From: Propioniciclava sp.
GTDB taxonomy: Bacteria; Actinomycetota; Actinomycetes; Propionibacteriales; Propionibacteriaceae
Length of the DNA: 32,635 nucleotides
Assembly: GCF_029977985.1 (NCBI RefSeq)
Contig: NZ_JARKOT010000129.1
Location: 1 to 32,635, forward strand
Direction: 5' to 3'
The notes beneath the pieces are model-generated. The model saw nothing but the letters and a program-made list of their open reading frames with translations. It had not been told where the DNA came from and ran no database searches. This document shows positions 16,960 through 23,122 of this stretch, one piece after another. A program made the position numbers and the translations under genes. Within the stretch, counting starts at the first letter, position 1. Each line of letters begins with the position of its first letter.

Positions 16960-17232
16960 ATGTGCCGCAACATCCGCCCGCTGTTCAACTTCGAGCCGCC
17001 CGCCTACCCGGACGAGGTGCACGCCGCGTCGCTGCAGTATGTGCGCAAGGTGTCGGGCATGAACAAGCCGTCGCTCGCCAACCAGGCCGCCTTCGACACG
17101 GCGGTCGCCGAGGTCGAGGCCGCGACGCAGCGGCTGCTCAACGCGCTGTCCACCGTCGCGCCCGCCAAGGACCGCGAGGTCGAGGCCGCCAAGGCTCGCG
17201 CCCGGAACGCGGCGCGGTTCGGGGCGGCGTGA
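16960..17232 (+). CDS. DUF2277 family protein
   Basis: This 90-residue protein starts MCRNIRPLFNFEPPAYPDEVHAASLQYVRKVSGMNKPS, the opening that defines DUF2277. The rest is helical and rich in Ala, Glu and Arg. Homologues are small, widespread in actinobacteria and have no known function. The ATG at 16960 is secured by the conserved MCRNIR start. Its stop overlaps the GTG of the downstream DNA glycosylase gene, so the two are translationally coupled, perhaps suggesting a link to DNA repair. Confidence 0.85.
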   Translation: MCRNIRPLFNFEPPAYPDEVHAASLQYVRKVSGMNKPSLANQAAFDTAVAEVEAATQRLLNALSTVAPAKDREVEAAKARARNAARFGAA

Positions 17233-17846
17233 GCGCCCCGGAAGACCCGGCGCTTCCCGACCTGACCCGCCGAGGGCTCGTGGTGGCGCCGGAGTTGCTG
17301 GGCTGCGTGCTGTGGGCCGGCGGCGGCGTCGGCGTCCGGCTGGTGGAGGTGGAGGCCTACGAGGGGGCCGACGATCCGGCCTCCCACGCGTGGCGCGGCC
17401 GGACGCGGCGCAACGCAGTGATGTTCGGGCCGGCGGGCCGGCTGTATGTGTACCAGCTGCACGGTCATGCGTGCTGCAACGTGGTGTGCGGGCCGGCGGG
17501 CATCGCGACGGCGGTGCTCCTGCGGGCGGGCGAGGTGGTGTCCGGGCTCGACCAGGCGCGGGCGCGGCGTCCGGGGGTGCGGGACGCCTGGCTGGCGCGG
17601 GGGCCGGGGAACCTGACGCGGGCGCTGGGCATCACCCCGGCCGACAACGGCGTGGACCTGCTTGCCGGGGGCCGGGTGCGGCTGCTGGGCGGGGGGCGTC
17701 CGGACGCCGTCGACGCCGGCCCACGGGTGAACGTGTCGCGGGCGCACGACCGGCCGTGGCGGTTCGTGGAGGCGGGGTCGCCCTCGGTGTCGGCGTTCAA
17801 GATCCACGCGGCCGCGCGGGGCGTGATCAGTAGGGGCCCCGGATGA
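17229..17846 (+). CDS. 3-methyladenine DNA glycosylase (AAG/MPG family)
   Basis: This 205-residue protein excises alkylated purines at the start of base excision repair. The signature segment is VEVEAYEGADDPASHAWRGRT followed by RNAVMFGPAGRLYVYQLHG. Within it Glu42 (in VEVEAY) corresponds to the catalytic base of human AAG, and the N-M-F-G-P-G-YVY run shapes the damage pocket. Later, LLRAGEVVSGL and ARGPGNLTRALGIT are the other conserved blocks. GTG 17229 overlaps the DUF2277 stop by 4 nt. The 3' end overlaps the convergent unknown gene by 20 bp. Confidence 0.92.
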   Translation: MSAPEDPALPDLTRRGLVVAPELLGCVLWAGGGVGVRLVEVEAYEGADDPASHAWRGRTRRNAVMFGPAGRLYVYQLHGHACCNVVCGPAGIATAVLLRAGEVVSGLDQARARRPGVRDAWLARGPGNLTRALGITPADNGVDLLAGGRVRLLGGGRPDAVDAGPRVNVSRAHDRPWRFVEAGSPSVSAFKIHAAARGVISRGPG

Positions 17847-18444
17847 GAACACGGTCGTCGGCGTCGACGACCTCCTCGACCGTGTGGCCGTCGACCAGGG
17901 CGATCGTGCCGGCGGGCAGCATGAGGAGCTTCATGATCTCGGGGCGGACCGTCGTGAGCTGGAAGGTGTGGACCGAGACGAGGTTGTCCGGGCTGGCTTG
18001 CGTGGTCGGCGGCAGCGGGCCGACGTACCAGCCCGAATCGCCGGGCTGCGTATTGCCTTGGCGTTCGAGGTAGATGCGCGGCGAGGCCAGGGCGTCGTGG
18101 TGGTAGATGATGCGGTCGTCGTAGCCGCAGTCGAGGGGGTCGACGTTCGCCTTCAGGAGCGTCGCCGCCTGGCCCGCCTGCACCCAGAGTCCGAGCGAAC
18201 AGTCGTCGGTGAACGTGAGCTCGGGTGAGGTGCCGTACGTCGGGGACTGGATCCGGGCGCCGTCGCCCTCGGCGTCGTAGGCGAGCCGGAACAGCGCCCA
18301 CCCGACGCGGACGGTCATCCCGTCGCGCCACTGGTCCACGAGGTCGGCGAAGTAACCGAGCACCGTGGTGGCGTAGAACCCGAACGCCTCGTCGGCGGAC
18401 AAGACGAGCCGGCGTCCACGGACGTGATGGGTGAAGTCGTGCAC
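17827..18444 (-). CDS. Hypothetical protein, family not recognised
   Basis: The 205-residue protein has no signal peptide or transmembrane segment. It begins VHDFTHHVRGRRLVLSADEAFGFYATTVLGYFADLVDQW and is aromatic- and Asp-rich. It has a DSGWYVGPLPP segment in the second half and ends with LMLPAGTIALVDGHTVEEVVDADDRVLIRGPY, which looks like a small beta-barrel end. The GSGW-like piece faintly recalls DUF2185/Imm33 immunity proteins, but I would not assign it. The start is GTG 18444, with GGAGAGG 5 nt upstream, rather than GTG 18504, which lies inside the repeat element. The 50-bp symmetrical repeat copy B lies just upstream, so it may regulate this gene. It converges on the glycosylase with a 20-bp overlap. 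Confidence 0.75.
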   Translation of the reverse strand: MHDFTHHVRGRRLVLSADEAFGFYATTVLGYFADLVDQWRDGMTVRVGWALFRLAYDAEGDGARIQSPTYGTSPELTFTDDCSLGLWVQAGQAATLLKANVDPLDCGYDDRIIYHHDALASPRIYLERQGNTQPGDSGWYVGPLPPTTQASPDNLVSVHTFQLTTVRPEIMKLLMLPAGTIALVDGHTVEEVVDADDRVLIRGPY

Positions 18445-18499
18445 GGGATCCTCTCCGTTGGCGCGAGGCCCGACGCGGGGGGCCACGCCCGCGGGGGGT

Positions 18500-18555
18500 G
18501 TCACGTTTGTGACATAGGGAATCGTGGCACGTGTCCTGATTTCCTAGGTCAAGAA
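18500..18555. repeat. 50-bp loop-less inverted repeat, copy B
   Basis: Core 18506-18555: two 25-bp arms meeting at ACACGT-like centre GGCACGTGTC, 18 of 25 positions symmetric. The left arm matches the left arm of copy A (7474-7498) at 22 of 25 positions, and the same GTCACG precedes it. Compared with copy A in reverse orientation, 42 of 50 core positions match. The outer GTCAC-GTTT-GTGAC is itself a small perfect inverted repeat. It lies between the adenosine deaminase 3' end and the start of the unknown gene. Confidence 0.85.
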
Positions 18556-18585
18556 GGTAGGTCAGGCCACGGGACGCCGCCGGTG

Positions 18586-18601
18586 CGCTCGGGGGCGAGC
18601 G
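18586..18601 (-). terminator. Hairpin after adenosine deaminase
   Basis: CGCTCG-GGGG-CGAGCG is a perfect 6-bp stem with a 4-nt loop, 12 nt past the adenosine deaminase stop on the minus strand. No U-tract is present. Confidence 0.4.
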
Positions 18602-18612
18602 GTGGTGCGACG

Positions 18613-19632
18613 TCAGCTGGACGCCAGCCAGGCTGCCACCTCGGCCCGCCAAGCTGCCTTGTCTTCGTCCGGCGCGAACGAGGCGTCGATCGACGCGGAC
18701 GCCAGCCCCGCCAGTTCGGCGTCCGACAGGGCGTGCACGTCGCGGGCGGCGGCGTACTGGTCGTTCAAGCGCGCCAGGAACAGCAGCGGGTCGTCGGCGC
18801 CGAGCGCGACCTGCGCGCCGGCGTCCAACAGCGTCCGCAGGGGCACGTCGGCGAGCGTCGGATAGACGCCGAGGTGCACGTTGGACGCCGGGCACACCTC
18901 GAACGCCACCCCCGACGCCACGAGCTCGGCCAGCAGCGCCGGGTCCTCCGATGCCCGGACGCCGTGCCCGAGCCGCGTCGGCTCCAAGTGCGCGAAGACC
19001 TCGCGCACGTGGTCCGGCCCGCGCAGTTCGCCGCCGTGCGGCACCCCGGGCAGGCCGGCTCGCCGGGCGATCCGGAACGCGCCGTCCCACTCGGCGGTCG
19101 GCCCCTCCCATTCGTCGTTGTTGAGGCCGAACGCGCACACCTGACCCGGCCCCTGGCCGGCGTAGCGTGCGGCCAGCCGGGCGAGCGTGCGGGCGTCGAA
19201 CGGGTGCCTGATGCGGGAGGCCGCCACGATCACCCCCACCTGGATCCCCACCTCGCGGGAGGCGACTTGCGCCTCGTCGAGGATGATCTCCAGCGCCGGC
19301 TGCAGCCCGCCCACCGAGGCGGCGTACGACGTGGGGTCGACCTGGATCTCCAAGCGGCGCGACCCCTCCGCCGCATCGTCGGACGCGGCCGCCCGCACGA
19401 CCTCGCGGAGGGCGTCCTCCCCCTTCACGACCGCTCGGGCGATGTCGTAGAACCGCTGGAAGCGGAACCAGCCGCGCTTGCCGGCGGGCACGTCCAGCGC
19501 GACTGAGTCCACGAGCGCCTCTGGCAGTTGGACGCCACGGGCCTGCGCCAGCCGCACCAACGTGGGGATGCTCATCGAGCCGGTGAAGTGCAGATGCAGG
19601 TGCGCCTTGGGAAGCCGGGTCAGGTCGCGCAC
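18613..19632 (-). CDS. add: Adenosine deaminase
   Basis: This 339-residue amidohydrolase should convert adenosine or deoxyadenosine to inosine or deoxyinosine in purine salvage. Zinc ligands are in KAHLHLHFTGSM (His13, His15); the catalytic Glu is in PHGGEL, where HAGE is usual; then TRLGHGVRA, VCPASNVHLGVYP and the metal-binding Asp pair in LGADDPLLF. All motifs are in the right order and the length is normal. Adenosine is the likeliest substrate, but related deaminases such as 6-aminodeoxyfutalosine deaminase share these motifs. The GTG start at 19632 has TACCAT 6 nt upstream and no ribosome-binding site. It diverges from the response regulator gene with 68 bp between starts. Confidence 0.88.
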   Translation of the reverse strand: MRDLTRLPKAHLHLHFTGSMSIPTLVRLAQARGVQLPEALVDSVALDVPAGKRGWFRFQRFYDIARAVVKGEDALREVVRAAASDDAAEGSRRLEIQVDPTSYAASVGGLQPALEIILDEAQVASREVGIQVGVIVAASRIRHPFDARTLARLAARYAGQGPGQVCAFGLNNDEWEGPTAEWDGAFRIARRAGLPGVPHGGELRGPDHVREVFAHLEPTRLGHGVRASEDPALLAELVASGVAFEVCPASNVHLGVYPTLADVPLRTLLDAGAQVALGADDPLLFLARLNDQYAAARDVHALSDAELAGLASASIDASFAPDEDKAAWRAEVAAWLASS

Positions 19633-19638
19633 GAGGCG

Positions 19639-19644
19639 ATGGTA
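19639..19644 (-). promoter_or_regulatory. -10-like hexamer for leaderless adenosine deaminase
   Basis: TACCAT on the minus strand ends 6 nt before GTG 19632. No Shine-Dalgarno is possible in the gap. Confidence 0.45.
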
Positions 19645-19688
19645 GACCGTGCTCCCGACCGGCTCGACCGGCGAGCCTCTCTACGCGG

Positions 19689-19694
19689 CAGGAT
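19689..19694 (+). promoter_or_regulatory. -10-like hexamer for the response regulator gene
   Basis: CAGGAT ends 6 nt before GTG 19701. A GGAGG inside this gap is too close to the GTG to work as a ribosome-binding site, so a leaderless start is more likely. Confidence 0.3.
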
Positions 19695-19700
19695 GGAGGC

Positions 19701-20411
19701 GTGCACATCCTGGTCGTCGACGACGAGTCCCAGATCCGCGCGGTGCTGCGCGCCTACCTGGAGGCCGATCATTTCACCGTCAGCGAGCTCGGCTCGGGAG
19801 GACCCGTCGTGGACGCCGTTGCCGCCGGGGGCGTCGACCTCGTCCTTCTCGATGTCGGGCTCCCGGACGCCTCGGGCCTGGATGTTCTGGCACGCCTGCG
19901 CGCCACCGCCGCCGACGTGCCCGTCATCCTCGTCACCGCCCGGGCCGACGAGGTCGACAAGCTCGTCGGCCTCGGCTCGGGCGCCGACGACTACGTGACC
20001 AAGCCGTTCAGCCCCCGCGAGGTCGTGGCCCGTGTCCGGACGGTGCTGCGCCGGACCCGACCGGCGGCGTCCGACGGTTCGGGGAAGACGGACGACGGCG
20101 TCCTCCGCTTCGACGGACTCACCGTGGACGTACCGCGCCGCGAGGTCGCCACGGACGCCGGCCCCGTCGAGCTGACCGCGCTCGACTTCGACATCCTCGC
20201 CGCCCTCGCCGCCTCGCCGGGGCGGGTGTTCTCACGCGCGCAGTTGCTCGAATCGGTGTGGGGCTACGACTTCTACGGCGACGAACGGGTGGTGGACGTG
20301 CACGTCCGCACCCTGCGTCACGCCCTCGGCGACGACGCCACGGCGCCACGCATGGTCGGGACCGTCCGCGGCGTGGGCTACAAGTTCCGGCTCAAACCGA
20401 AGGGGGCCTAG
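19701..20411 (+). CDS. OmpR/PhoB-family response regulator
   Basis: This 236-residue protein has a receiver domain (residues 1-115). The acidic pocket is Asp7-Asp8, the phospho-acceptor is Asp51 (LVLLDVGLPD), a conserved Thr lies in ILVTARADEV, and Lys is in DDYVTKPFSPREVVARV. The linker leads to a winged-helix DNA-binding domain (about residues 140-236) with PVELTALDFDILAALAASPGRVFSRAQLLESVWGYDFYGDERVVDVHVRTLRHAL and the closing GTVRGVGYKF. OmpR-type regulators bind direct repeats about 11 bp apart; such repeats lie at 22324-22343, upstream of the DUF2202 gene. It is followed 2 nt later by its histidine kinase. Confidence 0.95.
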   Translation: MHILVVDDESQIRAVLRAYLEADHFTVSELGSGGPVVDAVAAGGVDLVLLDVGLPDASGLDVLARLRATAADVPVILVTARADEVDKLVGLGSGADDYVTKPFSPREVVARVRTVLRRTRPAASDGSGKTDDGVLRFDGLTVDVPRREVATDAGPVELTALDFDILAALAASPGRVFSRAQLLESVWGYDFYGDERVVDVHVRTLRHALGDDATAPRMVGTVRGVGYKFRLKPKGA

Positions 20412-20413
20412 CA

Positions 20414-21538
20414 GTGCGGCGGCTCAGTGTCCGGCTCATCGCGTCCCACGTCGCGGTCGCGGCGATCGCGGGGGTCGCGACGTTCGTCATCGTCCAACTG
20501 CTCGCGCCTGCCCTGTTCGACGCCTCGTGGCGCCGCGCCGAGATGCAGGGTGGGGGACCCGGCGCCGGGCGCGGCCAGATGGGCGGCCTGCGCCTCGCGA
20601 TCGCGGGGGACGTCACCGCGGCGCTCGTCGTTGGGGCGATCGTCGGCGTCACCGTTGCGGCGCTGTTTGGCGCCTTCGCGGCGTTCCGCCTCGTTCGGCC
20701 CCTCAACCAGGTCCGCGAGGCCACCCGGCGCATCGCCGGCGGCGACTACGGCGTCCAGGTGCCCGACGCCGGGACCGCCGAACTCGACGGCCTCGCCGCC
20801 GACGTGCGCACCCTCGCGGCCGCCCTCGACGACACCGAACGCCGCCGCACCCGCCTCCTGGGCGAGGTGGCCCACGAGATGCGCACGCCGCTCACGGTGA
20901 TCGACGGCACGGTCGAGGGCATGATCGACGGCATCTGGCCGGCCGACGCCGAGCACCTCGGTCGCCTCGGCGACGAGTCGCGCCGCCTGCGCCGGCTCTC
21001 CGACGACCTGTCTTTGCTGTCGCGCACCGAGGAGGGCCGGCTCGCGATCGCCCCGGTCCGGTGCGACCTCGCCCGCGTCGTCGCCGACGCCGCCGAGCGC
21101 CTCCGCCCCCAGGTCGCCGACGCCGGTCTGACCCTGCAGGTGGACGCCGCCGGTGTGGTCCCTGTCGTGGCAGACCCGGACCGCGTCGCCCAGATCGTCA
21201 CCAACCTCGTCGGGAATGCGATCCGGGCGACCGGGCCCGGTGGCGCGATCACGCTGCGCGTGGCCCGCTCCGCCGCGGGGGACGATGGCATGACCGAGGT
21301 CACGGTCGCCGACACCGGGGAGGGCCTCGCTGCGGCCGACCTCGAGCGGGTCTTCGAACGCTTCTACCGCGTGCCCGACCGCCGCAGCCCCGGGTCGGAC
21401 ACCGGTTCCGGCATCGGCCTCACGCTGGCGCGGCGCCTCGCCCGCGACCACGGCGGCGAGCTCGTCGCTCGCTCCGAGGGCCGCGGACGCGGCGCCACGT
21501 TCGTCCTCACGCTGCCGGCGGCACCGGCGGCGTCCTGA
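20414..21538 (+). CDS. Sensor histidine kinase with a short Met/Gly-rich external loop
   Basis: This 374-residue kinase has two transmembrane helices (about residues 8-34 and 66-91). The loop between them is only some 32 residues and contains MQGGGPGAGRGQMGG (residues 44-58). A HAMP domain follows (RLVRPLNQVREATRRIAGGDYGV), then the phospho-acceptor His154 in GEVAHEMRTPL. The ATPase domain has the N box IVTNLVGNAIRAT, the G1 box VADTGEGL, the F box FERFYR and the G2 box GSGIGLTLARRL. It should phosphorylate the adjacent regulator at Asp51. The small Met-containing loop resembles metal- or membrane-stress sensors. The same MQGxGPG sequence occurs in the tail of the convergent DUF2202 protein. 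Confidence 0.94.
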   Translation: MRRLSVRLIASHVAVAAIAGVATFVIVQLLAPALFDASWRRAEMQGGGPGAGRGQMGGLRLAIAGDVTAALVVGAIVGVTVAALFGAFAAFRLVRPLNQVREATRRIAGGDYGVQVPDAGTAELDGLAADVRTLAAALDDTERRRTRLLGEVAHEMRTPLTVIDGTVEGMIDGIWPADAEHLGRLGDESRRLRRLSDDLSLLSRTEEGRLAIAPVRCDLARVVADAAERLRPQVADAGLTLQVDAAGVVPVVADPDRVAQIVTNLVGNAIRATGPGGAITLRVARSAAGDDGMTEVTVADTGEGLAAADLERVFERFYRVPDRRSPGSDTGSGIGLTLARRLARDHGGELVARSEGRGRGATFVLTLPAAPAAS

Positions 21539-21541
21539 ACC

Positions 21542-22258
21542 TCACCGCAGCGGGCAGTCCTGCGTTCCGGCCCCCTGCTGCAGGCCACGGCCCGGCCCAC
21601 CGCGACCCTGCATGCCCGGGCCGCCCTGCTGGTTCTGCTGGCCCTGCGGGTCCCGGTTCTGGGCGCCTGGGCCGCGGCCCTGCATGCCCCGCCCGGCGCC
21701 CGGAGTGACCTCGCCGGAGAACGCTGCGAGGTGGTTCTGGGAGCCGGCCAGGAGGTTCTCGAAGAGCTGCTTCGCGTCGGCCGCGGTGGTGCGCGCGATG
21801 ACCTCGGTGAGGTCGGCGATGTCGGCCTTCTCCACGGACACGCCCGCGGCCAGGGCGCCGTCGAGGGAGTCCTTGCCCTGGGCGAACAGGTCGGCGTACA
21901 GGGTGTCGAGTTCGTCGAAGGCGTAGTCGCCGGCCGCCAGCCCGGCGGAGGGGTCGTCGATGCCGTAGCGCGTCAGCACGACGCCGACGGCGGTCCAGTG
22001 CTGATTCTCCGCGCGGGTGATCATGCTGAACGGGCGGGTGCCGTCGTGCTCGGCGGCGAGGGCGGCGTAGAGGTCGCGGGCCATCCGCTCCTCCTCGCGC
22101 ATGAAGCGCAGGTCTTGCGTGAGCTGCGTGGACGCCGTCGTCCCCGACGTGTCGGGCAGCGGCGTGCGGGGGGCGGCCTGGGCGAGGCCGACGACGCCCA
22201 GCGTGCCGGCGGCGATCGTGCCGGCGGCGGCGAGGGCGAGGATGCGGGTCCTGTTCAT
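21542..22258 (-). CDS. Secreted DUF2202 ferritin-like protein with Gly/Gln/Met-rich tail
   Basis: The 238-residue protein has a signal peptide (cleavage near residue 28, LAQAAP). The DUF2202 domain (residues 46-182) is helical with paired acidic and His residues typical of ferritin-like di-metal folds: LRFMREEERMARDLYAALA, ITRAENQHWTAVGVVLTRYG, AAGVSVEKADIADLTEVI and LLAGSQNHLAAF. The family's role is unproven; metal binding or oxidation is a reasonable guess. The tail (residues 185-238) is unusual, with MQGRGPG at 192-198 and GGPGMQGRGGPGRG at 212-225, ending QDCPLR. AAAGGAG precedes the ATG. The stop codon is 3 bp from that of the histidine kinase, which converges on it. Confidence 0.85.
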   Translation of the reverse strand: MNRTRILALAAAGTIAAGTLGVVGLAQAAPRTPLPDTSGTTASTQLTQDLRFMREEERMARDLYAALAAEHDGTRPFSMITRAENQHWTAVGVVLTRYGIDDPSAGLAAGDYAFDELDTLYADLFAQGKDSLDGALAAGVSVEKADIADLTEVIARTTAADAKQLFENLLAGSQNHLAAFSGEVTPGAGRGMQGRGPGAQNRDPQGQQNQQGGPGMQGRGGPGRGLQQGAGTQDCPLR

Positions 22259-22288
22259 GATCGGCTCCTTTGTGATCGTGTGCCCACG

Positions 22289-22294
22289 ACGCTA
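22289..22294 (-). promoter_or_regulatory. -10 element of the DUF2202 gene
   Basis: TAGCGT on the minus strand would start transcription near 22282, giving a leader of about 24 nt that carries AAAGGAG. It abuts the hairpin at 22294-22317. Confidence 0.4.
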
Positions 22295-22317
22295 CGGACG
22301 CCGCGTGAGGCGTCCGT
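22294..22317 (-). terminator. Inverted repeat between tauE-like gene and DUF2202 gene
   Basis: ACGGACGCC (22294-22302) and GGCGTCCGT (22309-22317) form a perfect 9-bp stem with a 6-nt loop, 29 nt past the permease stop. It may end the sulfur operon transcript. It also contains the abundant GGACGCC/GGCGTCC 7-mer in both orientations. Confidence 0.45.
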
Positions 22318-22323
22318 GGGGGG

Positions 22324-22343
22324 TTCGTGAAGCTTCCGTGAAG
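22324..22343. promoter_or_regulatory. Candidate response-regulator binding site: 11-bp direct repeat
   Basis: TTCGTGAAG and TTCCGTGAAG place GTGAAG at 22327 and 22338, exactly 11 bp apart. OmpR-family regulators bind repeats with this spacing. The site is about 30-50 bp upstream of the DUF2202 -10 element, a position suited to activation. The link to the regulator at 19701 is inference. Confidence 0.4.
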
Positions 22344-22345
22344 GC

Positions 22346-23122
22346 TCAGGCGGCGAGCGCGAGCGCGCTCGAAACGACCGTGTAGATCCCGACGCAGACG
22401 AGGAGGAACGCGAACGCCCGCTTGAGGGCGCGTGGGTCGGCCCGACCGGCGATCCGGGTGCCGGCGAGCGAGCCCACCATCGTCGCGGCGGTGAGGGCGG
22501 CGACGAGCGTCCAGTCCAACTGGACGCCGAGGCTCAACTTGGTGACCAGAGCGGCCGCGCTGTTCAGGGCGATGACGAGCAGCGACGTCGCGGCGGCGGT
22601 CGGCATCGCCAGCCCGAGGACGAGTGTGAGCGCAGGCACGATCGCGAACCCGCCCCCCACGCCGAAGAACCCGGTGAGGACGCCGACGCCCAGCCCGGTG
22701 CCCCCGGTGAGGGCGGCCCGACGCGGGTCGCGCAGGTCGGCGGGGGCGGCGTCCGGGTGTGGGGTGCCTCCGGGGCGGAGCATGAGCAGCGCCACCACGA
22801 CGAGCAGGACGCCGAACGAGACCATGAGCCACTGGGGATCGAGACCGCGGGACAGGAAGGAGCCCGCGACCGCCCCCACCGCTCCGACCGCGGCGAAGAC
22901 CAGGCCACGGGCCCAGTCGACGCGGCCCGCGCGCGCGTGCGCGACGACAGCGACCAGCGACGAGAGTCCCACCACCACGAGGGAGGCGGTCGTGGCCTCG
23001 GTGACCCCCATGCCGAGCACGTAGGTGAGCACGGGGATGGTCAGGATGGCGCCGCCGCCGCCGAGCGCACCGAGGACGAGTCCCACGGCGAGCCCGGCAA
23101 CGACGGCCCAGACGAGCGTCAC
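22346..23122 (-). CDS. TauE/SafE family sulfite/sulfur-anion exporter
   Basis: This 258-residue membrane protein has about eight hydrophobic segments in two related halves. Each half has a Gly-rich motif typical of TauE/SafE: LVLGALGGGGAILTIPVLTYVLGM near the start and GVLTGFFGVGGGFAIVPALTLVLGL in the second half. Family members export sulfite, sulfoacetate or related anions. The GTG start at 23122 overlaps the stop of the MBL-rhodanese gene (GTGA). With that gene it forms a set resembling the S. aureus cst sulfide-resistance operon, where a TauE protein is also encoded. The probable job is removal of sulfite or thiosulfate made during persulfide clearance; that is inference from context. Confidence 0.85.
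   Translation of the reverse strand: MTLVWAVVAGLAVGLVLGALGGGGAILTIPVLTYVLGMGVTEATTASLVVVGLSSLVAVVAHARAGRVDWARGLVFAAVGAVGAVAGSFLSRGLDPQWLMVSFGVLLVVVALLMLRPGGTPHPDAAPADLRDPRRAALTGGTGLGVGVLTGFFGVGGGFAIVPALTLVLGLAMPTAAATSLLVIALNSAAALVTKLSLGVQLDWTLVAALTAATMVGSLAGTRIAGRADPRALKRAFAFLLVCVGIYTVVSSALALAA

Noticed and set aside
18445-18504. N-terminal extension of the unknown gene from GTG 18504
   Set aside because: The extension is Pro/Arg-rich, runs into repeat copy B, and has no ribosome-binding site, whereas GTG 18444 has GGAGAGG.
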